Of a DNA stretch of 40,842 nt, positions 27,487-35,862 are shown piece by piece. How positions within the stretch are numbered: position 1 is the stretch's first letter; each line of letters starts with the position of its first letter. This stretch comes from Kineococcus siccus (lineage in GTDB: Bacteria > Actinomycetota > Actinomycetes > Actinomycetales > Kineococcaceae): the NCBI RefSeq assembly GCF_009906795.1, contig NZ_JAAALN010000012.1, forward strand, positions 1 to 40,842, in the 5' to 3' direction. A program made the position numbers and the translations under genes. The notes beneath the pieces were generated by a model. The model was given only the letters and a program-made list of their open reading frames with translations, was not told the origin of the DNA and searched no databases.

Positions 27487-28115
27487 CAGGGTCTCTCCCG
27501 TTCTCCGTGGTGCCCGGGCACCTGCTGCCCGGGGTCGTGCTCCCCGCCCGCGACGGGACCTGCCGGCGGCCGGCGCTCCTCGGCCTCGATGAGGCCGTCG
27601 AGCCAGTCGACCTCGCGGCGGACCGTGTCCAGGCCGTGCCGCTGGGCCTCGAGCGCGTACGCGTCGACGACCGCCTGCGCCCGCTCGATCGAGTGCGTCA
27701 GCTGCTCCAGCCGCTCGAGCAGCCGGGCGCGCCGGCCCTCCAGGACGCGCAGCCGCGTGCGGGGGGCGACCCGGGCGAACAGTGCGAGCCGGACCCCGAA
27801 GGCGTCGTCCTCCCACGCGTCCGGGCCGGCCTCCTCCAGCAGCTGGGCGAGGCGGGCGCGGCCGGGCCCGGTGAGCGCGTACGTGACCCGGGTGCGACGC
27901 GGGGCGACCGTGCCGGCCGCGCGGGCCTGCGTCGTCTCCTCGACCCAGCCGGCGGTCTGCAGCTGGCGCAGGCAGGGGTAGAGCGTCCCGTAGGACAGCG
28001 CCCGGAAGGCACCCAGCCGCAGGTCCAGCCGGCGACGCACCTCGTAGCCGTGCAGCGGGCCGTCGGCCAGCAGCGCGAGCACCGCCAGCTGGAGCGAGTC
28101 CGCCCGTCGCCGCAC
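27486..28115 (-). CDS. PadR-family transcriptional regulator
   Basis: A 209-residue regulator. The PadR winged helix is at about 7-85 ([23 protein letters not shown] and [20 protein letters not shown]). A C-terminal helical dimerisation domain (Vir_act_alpha_C-like, about 105-185) is followed by a Pro/His-rich tail. The GTG at 28115 has GGAGG 7 nt upstream; the adjacent GTG at 28118 would have 4-nt spacing. The gene overlaps ino1 by 1 nt and so controls inositol synthesis directly or is expressed with it. A perfect palindrome (28134-28152) lies just upstream of the RBS, fitting autorepression of the padR-ino1 operon (inferred). Confidence 0.9.
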   Translation of the reverse strand: MRRRADSLQLAVLALLADGPLHGYEVRRRLDLRLGAFRALSYGTLYPCLRQLQTAGWVEETTQARAAGTVAPRRTRVTYALTGPGRARLAQLLEEAGPDAWEDDAFGVRLALFARVAPRTRLRVLEGRRARLLERLEQLTHSIERAQAVVDAYALEAQRHGLDTVRREVDWLDGLIEAEERRPPAGPVAGGEHDPGQQVPGHHGERERP

Positions 28116-28133
28116 CACGTCGCCTCCGTCCCG

Positions 28134-28152
28134 ATGCATCGAGTCGATGCAT
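28134..28152. promoter_or_regulatory. candidate PadR operator, perfect 19-bp palindrome
   Basis: ATGCATCGACTCGATGCAT on the minus strand has two 9-nt arms that are exact complements around one central base. It lies 16-18 bp upstream of the padR GTG, overlapping the expected 5' untranslated/promoter region. PadR sites typically contain ATGnnnnnnCAT-like palindromes. Confidence 0.75.
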
Positions 28153-28257
28153 TGCGGTGACCGTACGACACCGCGCACCACGACGTCGACCTCCGGAGGA
28201 CGTGTCGCGGCGCACCCGCACGACACCCGCACCGAGAGCGGTCTCACCCACCCCCCG

Positions 28258-28267
28258 GTACTAGTAC
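28258..28267. promoter_or_regulatory. short palindrome upstream of first MarR gene
   Basis: GTACTAGTAC is a perfect 10-bp palindrome 9 bp upstream of the marR ATG at 28277. It overlaps a possible -10 box and could be an autoregulatory operator; weak evidence because of its shortness. Confidence 0.35.
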
Positions 28268-28276
28268 GGTCGGCGC

Positions 28277-28705
28277 ATGGTGAGCGGACCCGGTGAGCAG
28301 CTCGAGCGCGAGCTGGCAGTGCTGCTGCGCAGGTCGCGCGCGATCTCCCGGGAGACGGCCCGCTCCGTCCACCCGGACCTGGAGGCGGAGGCGTACAGCC
28401 TGCTCGTGCGCCTGGACGACACGGGCGACGCCCGCCCCTCCGACCTCGCGACCTTCTTCGGGATCGGCAAGCCCACGCTCAGCCGCCAGGTGCAGATGCT
28501 CGAGCGGCTGGGGCTGGTAGAGCGGACCGCCGACCCCTCCGACGGCCGCGCGGTCCGCCTGGCCCTGTCCGCGACGGGTCGTGACCGGGTCCACGCCGCG
28601 CGCCAGGCGCGCCGCGAGCGGCTGCGGGACCGGCTGCGCGACTGGAGCCAGGAGGACATCGCCCAGCTGGCGGGCCTGGTCGGCCGGCTCAACGCCAGCC
28701 TCTAG
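28277..28705 (+). CDS. MarR-family transcriptional regulator (first copy)
   Basis: A 142-residue MarR regulator. Helices in the first 35 residues begin the dimer region. The winged helix is at about 38-105: RPSDLATFFGIGKPTLSRQVQMLERLGLVERTADPSDGRAVRLALSATG, with the DGR wing signature. The last helices close the dimer domain. The ATG at 28277 follows a palindrome closely, and no strong RBS is seen, so a short leader is likely. It is separated from the second MarR gene by 150 bp on the same strand. It is only distantly similar to that second MarR protein, so recent duplication is not evident. Its target is not clear; the palindrome suggests self-regulation. Confidence 0.88.
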   Translation: MVSGPGEQLERELAVLLRRSRAISRETARSVHPDLEAEAYSLLVRLDDTGDARPSDLATFFGIGKPTLSRQVQMLERLGLVERTADPSDGRAVRLALSATGRDRVHAARQARRERLRDRLRDWSQEDIAQLAGLVGRLNASL

Positions 28706-28788
28706 CCCCACGGGGGCGCACCGGCCGCCCACCTCCCCGCCCTGAGGAGCCGCGCCCCTGCCGGGGCGACGCGTGCGGGCGCTCAACG

Positions 28789-28838
28789 GGTTGCATGCTG
28801 CAACCATCCGCGTCTATGGTTGCTTGCACACACCAACC
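28789..28838 (+). promoter_or_regulatory. promoter and candidate MarR operators of the marR-exporter-yceI operon
   Basis: A -35-like TTGCAT (28791-28796) and a -10-like TATGGT (28815-28820) are 18 bp apart. GGTTGCATGCTGCAACC (28789-28805; 7-nt exact arms, 3-nt spacer) covers the -35. A second pair, GGTTG (28818-28822) and CAACC (28834-28838), covers the -10 and start region. Repressor binding at both would block the promoter. Confidence 0.6.
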
Positions 28839-28855
28839 TCGATGCGAAGGTCGCC

Positions 28856-29377
28856 ATGGCCACTCCGTCCGCCTGCGCCGGGCTCGTGGAGGTCCTCCCC
28901 CGCCTCCTGCGGGCCCGCCGCTCCCTCGTCGGCACGACGCCCGCCCCCGCGACGGCGACCCTGGCCGCGGTCCGCGACGGCGGCGCCCCCCGGCTCTCGG
29001 AGGTCGCCGAGCTCCTCGGCCTCGACCTCTCCACCGTCAGCCGGCAGGTGGCGCACCTGCGCCAGCGCGGGCTGCTCACCGCCGCCCCCGACCCGCAGGA
29101 CGGCCGCTCGCAGCGCCTCAGCCTCACCGAGGCGGGTGCCGCCGAGCTCCGGTGGCACCGGCGCGCGCTGGTCGAGACCCTCGTCACCAGGCTCGCCGAC
29201 TGGGACGACGCGGAGATCGACCGGTTGACGCAGCTGCTGGACCGCTTCGCCCGCTCCGGTGACCCCGGGACGGGCGCGACCTGCGCCGAGCCCGCCGCGT
29301 GCCGAGCCACCGCCGCTCCCGCCCCGCACACCCCGCCCGCCGACCACCCCGGGCACCACCTGCAGAGGAACGCATGA
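28856..29377 (+). CDS. MarR-family transcriptional regulator (operon head)
   Basis: A 173-residue MarR protein. The winged helix is at about 40-110 (PRLSEVAELLGLDLSTVSRQVAHLRQRGLLTAAPDPQDGRSQRLSLTEAG). After the dimerisation helices the C-terminus has an extra Pro/Ala/His-rich tail of about 35 residues. The ATG at 28856 has GAAGG upstream; an upstream in-frame ATG at 28820 overlaps the -10 box and is unlikely. The stop overlaps the exporter start in ATGA (29374-29377). It probably represses its own operon, with a ligand related to the exported substrate; inferred from arrangement and from the palindromes at the promoter. Confidence 0.88.
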   Translation: MATPSACAGLVEVLPRLLRARRSLVGTTPAPATATLAAVRDGGAPRLSEVAELLGLDLSTVSRQVAHLRQRGLLTAAPDPQDGRSQRLSLTEAGAAELRWHRRALVETLVTRLADWDDAEIDRLTQLLDRFARSGDPGTGATCAEPAACRATAAPAPHTPPADHPGHHLQRNA

Positions 29378-31932
29378 CCACCACCGCACCGCCCCACGCG
29401 CAGCACGTCGCCCACACCGCGCCCAGGCCCATGTCGCACCAGCAGGTCCTCGAGGCGCTCTCGGGCCTGCTGCTCGGCATGTTCGTCGCGATCCTGTCCT
29501 CGACGGTCGTCTCCAACGCGCTGCCCACCATCGTCGAGGACCTCGACGGCACCGAGTCGGGCTACACCTGGGTGGTCACGGCCGCCCTGCTGGCCACGAC
29601 GATCTCGACGCCCATCTGGGGCAAGCTCGCGGACCTCTTCGACAAGAAGGTCCTCGTCCAGGTCGCCCTCGTCCTGTTCGTCGTCGCCTCCGCCATCGCG
29701 GGCCTGTCCCAGAGCATGGGCATGCTCATCACGATGCGCGTCTTCCAGGGCATCGGCGGGGGCGGGCTCATCGCGCTGGCGCAGGTGATCCTGGCGACCA
29801 TCGTCGCGCCGCGCGAGCGCGGGCGGTACTCCGGCTACCTCGGCGCGACCTTCGCCCTCGCGACGGTCGGCGGGCCCCTCATCGGCGGTGTCCTGACCCA
29901 GCACCTGTCCTGGCACTGGTGCTTCTACGTCGGCGTCCCGTTCGCCCTGCTGGCCTTCGTCGTCCTGCAGTTCAAGCTCAAGCTGCCGCCGACGCCGCGC
30001 CGCGAGGTCCACATCGACTACCTCGGCGCCACGCTGATCGCGCTCGGCATCTCCGCCCTGCTCATCTGGGTCTCGCTCGGGGGCCAGCAGTTCGACTGGG
30101 CCTCCTGGTGGACCGTCGGGCTCGTCGGCGGCGGCCTCGTCGTGCTGGCGCTCGCCGTGCTCGCCGAGAGCCGCGCCAAGGACCCGATCATCCCGCTCCG
30201 GTTCTTCCGCAGCCGGACCGTCACCATCGCCGCGGTCGCGAGCCTCTTCGTCGGCATCGGCCTGTTCACCGCGACGATCTTCCTCAGCCAGTACTTCCAG
30301 CTGGCGCGCGGCGAGAGCCCGACGATGTCCGGCGTCATGACGATCCCGATGATCGCGGGCCTGGTCCTGGCCTCGACCGTGGCGGGGCAGTTCATCACCC
30401 GCACCGGGCGCTGGAAGGGCTGGGTCGTCGCGGGCGGCGTCCTGCTCACCGCGGGCCTGGGCCTGATGGGCACCGTCGAGTGGGACACCGACTACTGGAC
30501 CGTGGCGCCGTGGATGGCCCTCATCGGGCTGGGCGTCGGCATGATGATGCAGAACCTCGTGCTCGCGGTGCAGAACGTCACCGCTCCCGAGGACCTCGGG
30601 TCGGCCAGCTCCCTGATCGCGTTCACCCGCACGCTCGGCGGCGCGATCGGCGTCTCCGCGCTCGGCGCCGTCCTCAGCCACCGCGTCGCCACGCACCTCG
30701 AGAGCGGCCTGCGCGACGCGGGGGTCCCCGCCTCGGCGCTCGGCTCCGGCAGCAGCACGGGCATCCCCGACCTCGACGCCCTCCCCGACGCGGTGCGGCC
30801 CCTCGTGCAGGCCGCCTACGGCTCCTCGATCGCCGAGGTCTTCCTCATCGCGGCCCCGTTCGCGCTCGTCGCCCTCGTCCTGACGCTCTTCTTCAAGGAG
30901 GTCGCCCTGCGCGGCGCCGGCAGCAGCACCACCCGGACGGCCGAGGCCGCCGTGACGGCCGTCCCCGCCGACGTCGGCGCGGGTCTGCCGTCCGCCGGCA
31001 CCGGCTCCGCGGCGGGCACCGGCTCCGGCCCCCGCCGGACCAACGGCACGGTGAACGGGACCGCCCGCGCCGCGCTCGACGGCGTCGCCGACGGCGGGGC
31101 CGACCACGGTGCCCGCGCCGGGACGGTCCCGGCGCAGTCCTCGCGGTCCGACGCTGGGCTCACGGTGTCCGGCGTCGTGCGCCACCACGACGGCCGGCTC
31201 CTGCCCGGGGCTGTCGTCACGCTCGCCGACCAGATGGGTCAGCAGGTCGCCCGCACGGCCACCGGGGCCGACGGCGACTACGTCCTGGCCCTGCCGACGG
31301 GGGGCACCTACCTCCTGATCGTGGCGGCCGCGCACGTCCAGCCGTCCGCGACGCTCGTGCCCGTGGGCAGCGCGTCGGTCCACCAGGACGTGGTGCTGTC
31401 CGGCCGCGCGTCCGTGACGGGGCGCGTCGTGGGCCGCGACGCCGTGAGCGGGTCCCTGGACCCGGTCCCGGGCGCGCTCGTGACGCTCACCGACATCACC
31501 GGTGAGGTCGTCGGCTCCACCCGCAGCGACGGGGCCGGGGGCTTCGCGTTCGCCCAGCTCATGGGCGGCAGCTACGTCCTGACGGCCCAGAGCGAGGCGC
31601 ACCGCCCGCTCGCCCGCAGCGTGGACGTGCCCGACAGCGGCGGCCTGACGTGCGACCTGCAGCTGAGCGGTGGTGGTCGCCTGACCGGGACCGTCGTCGC
31701 CGCCAGCGACGGCCGGCGCATCCGCGAGGCCTCCGTCACGCTCGTCGACGCCGAGGGCGACGTCGTCGCCGCGGCGGTCACCGACGAGGACGGCACCTAC
31801 TCCTTCGAAGACCTGGCGGGCGGGCACTACACGCTGACGGCGGCGGGCTACGCGCCCGTCGCGACGAGCGTCGACGTCGAGGAGGACAGCGTCGCGGCCG
31901 CGCAGCTGGAGCTCGGGAGCCGTCACGCATGA
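29374..31932 (+). CDS. DHA2 (EmrB/QacA-type) 14-TM MFS exporter with three-repeat transthyretin/carboxypeptidase-regulatory-like tail
   Basis: An 852-residue protein. Residues 1-28 are cytoplasmic, and about 29-507 form a 14-TM DHA2 unit (14 hydrophobic segments counted; GKLADLFDKK motif A; RVFQGIGGGGLIALAQ; long loop before TM14), a proton-driven exporter of amphiphilic compounds. Residues about 508-590 are a low-complexity Gly/Ser/Thr linker. About 592-680, 681-768 and 768-852 are three tandem beta-sandwich repeats like those of carboxypeptidase-regulatory/transthyretin modules. The tail is strikingly similar to that of the exporter at 9535-11913, more so than the membrane parts. Both ends are ATGA overlaps (with marR at 29374 and yceI at 31929), so the three genes are translationally coupled. 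By topology the tail should face the cytoplasm. Confidence 0.92.
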   Translation: MTTTAPPHAQHVAHTAPRPMSHQQVLEALSGLLLGMFVAILSSTVVSNALPTIVEDLDGTESGYTWVVTAALLATTISTPIWGKLADLFDKKVLVQVALVLFVVASAIAGLSQSMGMLITMRVFQGIGGGGLIALAQVILATIVAPRERGRYSGYLGATFALATVGGPLIGGVLTQHLSWHWCFYVGVPFALLAFVVLQFKLKLPPTPRREVHIDYLGATLIALGISALLIWVSLGGQQFDWASWWTVGLVGGGLVVLALAVLAESRAKDPIIPLRFFRSRTVTIAAVASLFVGIGLFTATIFLSQYFQLARGESPTMSGVMTIPMIAGLVLASTVAGQFITRTGRWKGWVVAGGVLLTAGLGLMGTVEWDTDYWTVAPWMALIGLGVGMMMQNLVLAVQNVTAPEDLGSASSLIAFTRTLGGAIGVSALGAVLSHRVATHLESGLRDAGVPASALGSGSSTGIPDLDALPDAVRPLVQAAYGSSIAEVFLIAAPFALVALVLTLFFKEVALRGAGSSTTRTAEAAVTAVPADVGAGLPSAGTGSAAGTGSGPRRTNGTVNGTARAALDGVADGGADHGARAGTVPAQSSRSDAGLTVSGVVRHHDGRLLPGAVVTLADQMGQQVARTATGADGDYVLALPTGGTYLLIVAAAHVQPSATLVPVGSASVHQDVVLSGRASVTGRVVGRDAVSGSLDPVPGALVTLTDITGEVVGSTRSDGAGGFAFAQLMGGSYVLTAQSEAHRPLARSVDVPDSGGLTCDLQLSGGGRLTGTVVAASDGRRIREASVTLVDAEGDVVAAAVTDEDGTYSFEDLAGGHYTLTAAGYAPVATSVDVEEDSVAAAQLELGSRHA

Positions 31933-32786
31933 GCTCGACGCCCGACGCCCGCGTCTCCCCGGCCGTCCGCGGGGCCACCGGCGGCGCCACGGCGACCGGC
32001 CGCGTGCTGACCCGTGAGGGCTGGCCCGTGGGCGGAGCCTCCGTCACGCTGCTGAGCGCCGAGGGCCGTCAGGTCGGCCGCGCGGTCAGCGCCGGTGACG
32101 GCAGCGTGCTGCTGCAGGACGTCCCGCCGGGCCCGGCCACGCTGCTGGTGGCCGCTCCGGGCCACGACCCGAAGGCCAGCACCGTCGTGGTGCCCGCCGG
32201 GTCCTGGCCGCTGGGCGACCTCCGCCTGGTGCGTCACGGCGCCTCCCCGACGCCCGCCCCGGGCATCTGGGTCATCGACGTGGCGCACTCCTCGATCACC
32301 GCGACCGCGCACCACCTCGGCCTTTCGGCGGTGCACGGGCGGTTCACCTCGTTCACGGGCGCCATCACGGTGCCCGACGACGTCAGCCGCTCCCACGTCG
32401 AGGTCGACATCGACGCGACGTCGATCGACACCGGCAACCGGATGCGCGACGACCACCTGCGGGCCGCCGACTTCCTCGACGTCGCCCGCCACCCCAGCAT
32501 CCGCTTCGCCTCGAGCGGCCTCACCCGCGCCGACGGCGGGGCGTGGCTGCTGGACGGGGACCTCACGCTGCTCGCGACCACGCGCCCCGTGCAGCTGCGG
32601 ATGACCTACACGGGGTCCGGCCCGGACCCGTGGGGCGGGACCCGCGCGGCCTTCTCCGCCACCGCCGAGCTGCGCCGCGACGACTTCGAGATGAACTGGA
32701 ACCAGGCCATCGGTGTCGGCGTCACGGTCTTCGGCACGACGCTCAAGGTCGCCATCGACCTCGAGGCGCTGCTGCAGGAGACCTGA
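31929..32786 (+). CDS. YceI-family lipid-binding protein with N-terminal carboxypeptidase-regulatory-like module
   Basis: A 285-residue protein. Residues about 20-102 form one module (TGRVLTREGWPVGGASVTLLSAEGRQVGRAV...LLVAAPGHDPKASTVVVPAG) related to the repeats on the adjacent exporter. A short Pro-rich linker leads to a YceI domain (about 113-285: WVIDVAHSSITATAHHLGLSAVHGRFTSFTG, SIDTGNRMRDDHLRAADFLD). YceI proteins are lipocalin-like barrels that bind isoprenoids or other amphiphiles and are usually secreted; this one has no signal peptide, so it should be cytoplasmic. It overlaps the exporter by 4 nt (ATGA). A carrier that presents substrate to the exporter is a reasonable hypothesis. The operon ends at a 21-bp-arm hairpin. 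Confidence 0.92.
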   Translation: MSSTPDARVSPAVRGATGGATATGRVLTREGWPVGGASVTLLSAEGRQVGRAVSAGDGSVLLQDVPPGPATLLVAAPGHDPKASTVVVPAGSWPLGDLRLVRHGASPTPAPGIWVIDVAHSSITATAHHLGLSAVHGRFTSFTGAITVPDDVSRSHVEVDIDATSIDTGNRMRDDHLRAADFLDVARHPSIRFASSGLTRADGGAWLLDGDLTLLATTRPVQLRMTYTGSGPDPWGGTRAAFSATAELRRDDFEMNWNQAIGVGVTVFGTTLKVAIDLEALLQET

Positions 32787-32796
32787 GGACCGCGCG

Positions 32797-32838
32797 ACGA
32801 CGAAGGGCCCGTCCCCCGGGGGACGGGCCCTTCGTCGT
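32797..32838. terminator. long bidirectional terminator between yceI and clpX
   Basis: Two 21-nt arms (32797-32817 and 32818-32838) are exact complements, making a 42-bp perfect palindrome between convergent genes. It is the strongest hairpin in the window and should stop transcription from both sides. Confidence 0.85.
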
Positions 32839-32855
32839 GCGGTGCGGCGGCCGGC

Positions 32856-34145
32856 TCAGGCCGACTTGTCCCGCCGCTCGCGCGGCGTCTTGCGCACGGG
32901 CGCCTCACGCGGCACCAGGGTCGGGTTGACGTTCTTCAGGACGACCTCGCGGGTGACCACGACGCGGGCGATGTCGTCGCGGCTCGGCACGTCGAACATC
33001 ACCGGGAGCAGGACCTCCTCGATGATGGCGCGCAGCCCGCGCGCGCCCGTGCCGCGCAGGATCGCCTGGTCGGCCACGGCCTCGAGCGCGTCCTCGGTGA
33101 ACTCCAGCTCGACGCCGTCGAGCTCGAACATGCGCTGGTACTGCTTGGCCAAGGCGTTGCGGGGCTCGGTGAGGATCTTCACGAGCGCGTCGCGGTCGAG
33201 GTTCTCCACGGAGGTGATGACGGGCAGGCGGCCGATGAACTCGGGGATCAGCCCGAACTTCATGAGGTCCTCGGGCATGACGTCACCGAACTGCGGTTCC
33301 GTCTTCGAGGCGGTCGTCGAGCGCAGCTGCGCGCCGAAGCCGAGCCCCTGCTTGCCGGAGCGGGCCTCGATGATGCGGTCCAGACCCGCGAAGGCCCCGC
33401 CGACGATGAACAGGACGTTCGTCGTGTCGATCTGGATGAACTCCTGGTGCGGGTGCTTGCGGCCCCCCTGCGGCGGCACGCTGGCCGTCGTCCCCTCGAG
33501 GATCTTCAGCAGCGCCTGCTGCACGCCCTCGCCCGAGACGTCGCGCGTGATCGACGGGTTCTCGGACTTGCGGGCGATCTTGTCGACCTCGTCGATGTAG
33601 ATGATGCCCGTCTCGGCCTTCTTGACGTCGTAGTCGGCGGCCTGGATGAGCTTGAGGAGGATGTTCTCGACGTCCTCGCCGACGTAGCCCGCCTCGGTCA
33701 GGGCCGTGGCGTCGGCGATCGCGAACGGCACGTTGAGCATCTTGGCGAGCGTCTGCGCGAGGTACGTCTTGCCGCAGCCCGTGGGGCCGATCAGCAGGAT
33801 GTTGGACTTGGAGATCTCCACCGCGTCCTCGCGGCCCTTGGCGGGCTCGCCGATCTGGATGCGCTTGTAGTGGTTGTAGACGGCCACGGCGAGGGACTTC
33901 TTCGCCGAGCTCTGGCCGATGACGTACTGGTCGAGGAAGTCGAAGATCTCCTTCGGCTTCGGCAGCTCCACCAGGCCCAGGTCGTTGGCCTCGGCGAGCT
34001 CCTCCTCGATGATCTCGTTGCAGAGGTCGATGCACTCGTCACAGATGTAGACGCCGGGTCCGGCGATCAACTTCTTGACCTGCTTCTGGCTCTTGCCGCA
34101 GAAGGAGCACTTCAGCAGGTCGCCACCGTCTCCGATGCGTGCCAC
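32856..34145 (-). CDS. clpX: ClpX, ATP-dependent unfoldase of the Clp protease
   Basis: A 429-residue AAA+ unfoldase that recognises tagged proteins and feeds them to ClpP. The N-terminal zinc-binding domain has Cys13, Cys16, Cys35 and Cys38. The Walker A GPTGCGKT is at 120-127, Walker B is in [10 protein letters not shown], and the pore and sensor motifs follow (arginine finger region GRLPVI). The GLGFGAQL loop matches the IGF-type ClpP-docking loop region. The GTG start follows AGGAGAGGA upstream on the minus strand. It is separated from clpP2 by 176 bp that hold a hairpin (34261-34296), so it may have its own promoter. Confidence 0.97.
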   Translation of the reverse strand: MARIGDGGDLLKCSFCGKSQKQVKKLIAGPGVYICDECIDLCNEIIEEELAEANDLGLVELPKPKEIFDFLDQYVIGQSSAKKSLAVAVYNHYKRIQIGEPAKGREDAVEISKSNILLIGPTGCGKTYLAQTLAKMLNVPFAIADATALTEAGYVGEDVENILLKLIQAADYDVKKAETGIIYIDEVDKIARKSENPSITRDVSGEGVQQALLKILEGTTASVPPQGGRKHPHQEFIQIDTTNVLFIVGGAFAGLDRIIEARSGKQGLGFGAQLRSTTASKTEPQFGDVMPEDLMKFGLIPEFIGRLPVITSVENLDRDALVKILTEPRNALAKQYQRMFELDGVELEFTEDALEAVADQAILRGTGARGLRAIIEEVLLPVMFDVPSRDDIARVVVTREVVLKNVNPTLVPREAPVRKTPRERRDKSA

Positions 34146-34260
34146 CGACGATTCCTCTCCTCGTGCTCACGACGCGGACCGGGCCACGAGGGCCCCACCC
34201 GAGCGTCACCTGCCGTTCACGCTACCCGGCGCGGAGACCGGGATCCGACTCATTAGACGC

Positions 34261-34296
34261 CCCCGGGGGGTCCGGTGCCAGACCGACCCCCCGGGG
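34261..34296 (-). terminator. hairpin between clpP2 and clpX
   Basis: 12-nt perfect arms (34261-34272 and 34285-34296) with a 12-nt loop lie just after the clpP2 stop on the minus strand, probably ending or attenuating the clpP transcript. TCTAAT just downstream on the minus strand (34255-34250) could serve as a -10 for clpX, which is weakly supported. Confidence 0.6.
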
Positions 34297-34321
34297 AACG
34301 CCCACACGAGTGACGGCTCGA

Positions 34322-34993
34322 CTACCTCGGGGTGACGCTGAGTGACGCCTTGCGGGTCTGCAGCACCTCGTCGATGAGGCCGTACTCGACGGCCCCGTCG
34401 GCGGAGAGGAACTTGTCGCGCTCGATGTCGGCGCGCACCTGCTCCACCGACCGGTTCGAGTGCTGGGACAGCGTGTCCTCGAGCCACTCCCGCATGCGCA
34501 GGATCTCCTGGGCCTGGATCTCCAGGTCGGAGGCCTGCCCGTAGTCGCCGCCGGACATGGCGGGCTGGTGGATGAGGATGCGGGAGTTGGGCAGGGCGAA
34601 CCGCTTGCCCTTCGCGCCGGCCCCGAGCAGGACCGCGGCGGCCGAGGCCGCCTGGCCCATGCAGTACGTCTGGATGTCCGGCCGGATGTACTGCATCGTG
34701 TCGTAGATCGCCGTCATGGCCGTGAAGGACCCGCCCGGCGAGTTGATGTACATGATGATGTCGCGGTCGGTGTCCTGGGACTCGAGCACGATCAGCTGGG
34801 CGATGATGTCGTCCGCCGAAGCGTCGTCCACCTGCACGCCGAGGAAGATGATGCGGTCCTCGAAGAGCTTCGTGTACGGGTCGCTGCGCTTCATCCCGTA
34901 GGACGTGCGCTCCTCGAACTGCGGGAGGACGTAGCGCGCCGACGGCGCGTGCAGCGGCGGGCGGTCGCCGAACGGCTGCTGGCTGGGGCTCAT
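34322..34993 (-). CDS. clpP2: ATP-dependent Clp protease proteolytic subunit ClpP2
   Basis: A 223-residue serine peptidase of the S14 family forming part of the ClpP1P2 barrel used with ClpX and ClpC. The catalytic triad is Ser117 (GQAAS), His142 (LIHQPAM) and Asp193 (ERDKF). The N-terminal segment ARYVLPQFEERTSYG is typical of actinobacterial ClpP2 and would be processed. The ATG at 34993 has GGAGG 11 nt upstream; an ATG at 35011 (229 aa) is an alternative. It follows clpP1 after about 50 bp, so both belong to one transcript. Confidence 0.95.
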   Translation of the reverse strand: MSPSQQPFGDRPPLHAPSARYVLPQFEERTSYGMKRSDPYTKLFEDRIIFLGVQVDDASADDIIAQLIVLESQDTDRDIIMYINSPGGSFTAMTAIYDTMQYIRPDIQTYCMGQAASAAAVLLGAGAKGKRFALPNSRILIHQPAMSGGDYGQASDLEIQAQEILRMREWLEDTLSQHSNRSVEQVRADIERDKFLSADGAVEYGLIDEVLQTRKASLSVTPR

Positions 34994-35045
34994 GGCGTAG
35001 CGGTCCTCCATCTGGGGGTCTCCGGTCGGCGGCAGGCGGAAGGGG

Positions 35046-35687
35046 TCACGCACCGGTGCCACCACCACCGGTGACCTCGCTCGAGCGCCCGACGACGTGG
35101 TCGATGAGGCCGTACTCCTGCGCCTGCTCGGCCGTGAACCAGCGGTCGCGGTCCGAGTCGCGCGTGATGGTCTCGAAGTCGCGCCCGCTGTGCTGGGCGA
35201 TGAGCTCGGCCATCTGCTTCTTGGTGAGGATGATCTGCTCGGCGAGGATCTTGATGTCGCTGGCCGAGCCGCCGAGGCCGCCCAGGGGCTGGTGCATCAT
35301 GATCTTCGCGTGCGGCAGGGCCGAGCGCTTGCCCGGAGCCCCCGCGCAGAGCAGGAACTGCCCCATCGAGGCCGCGAGCCCGGTCGCGATCGTCGCGACG
35401 TCGGGCTTGATGTACTGCATCGTGTCGTAGATCGCCATGCCGGCGGACACCGAGCCGCCGGGCGAGTTGATGTAGAGGTAGATGTCGCTGTCCGGGTCCT
35501 CGGCAGCGAGCAGAAGCATCTGCGCGCAGATCGCGTTGGCCATCTCGTCGCGCACCTCGGTGCCGAGGAAGATGATCCGCTGCTGCAGCAGCCGCTGGTA
35601 GACGTTGTCGTCGAGGCCCATCCCCGGCTGCGGGCCTCGGGCCTGCTGGGGCGTCACCAGTCCCGGTGCGCTCATGAACTCGCTCAC
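35046..35687 (-). CDS. clpP1: ATP-dependent Clp protease proteolytic subunit ClpP1
   Basis: A 213-residue S14 peptidase. The triad is Ser107 (GLAASMG), His132 (IMMHQPLGG) and Asp181 (DRDRW). [22 protein letters not shown] is the conserved substrate-binding strand. The GTG start at 35687 has AGGAG 5 nt upstream. In actinobacteria ClpP1 and ClpP2 form mixed rings and are both needed, which matches the tandem arrangement here. The Gly-rich C-terminus (GGGGTGA) is specific to this copy. A -10-like TTAGGGT on the minus strand near 35770 may drive the pair; no clear ClgR-type box was recognised. Confidence 0.95.
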   Translation of the reverse strand: MSEFMSAPGLVTPQQARGPQPGMGLDDNVYQRLLQQRIIFLGTEVRDEMANAICAQMLLLAAEDPDSDIYLYINSPGGSVSAGMAIYDTMQYIKPDVATIATGLAASMGQFLLCAGAPGKRSALPHAKIMMHQPLGGLGGSASDIKILAEQIILTKKQMAELIAQHSGRDFETITRDSDRDRWFTAEQAQEYGLIDHVVGRSSEVTGGGGTGA

Positions 35688-35816
35688 GCTGTCTCCTGGC
35701 CCTTCCTGGCATCGACCACCCCGGCGGACCGGGGGTCGGCGGGGACGCCGCCGAACTCGATCGACCCTAACGCGGGGGGCGTCGGCGCTACGGGGGGGAC
35801 GGGGCCTTTTCGCTGT

Positions 35817-35846
35817 GGGCGCACGGGCCGCGGTGCCCGTGCGCCC
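35817..35846 (-). terminator. hairpin terminator after tig
   Basis: 12-nt perfect arms (35817-35828 and 35835-35846), 6-nt loop, 16 nt beyond the tig stop on the minus strand. Confidence 0.7.
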
Positions 35847-35862
35847 CCGGCGGAGGCGGTGC

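Noticed and set aside
9535-31932. The two exporter tails as a possible mobile element or composite transposon with inverted repeats
   Set aside because: Similarity is at protein level within coding frames. There are no transposase genes, target duplications or terminal repeats, and the intervening genes are housekeeping or metabolic.
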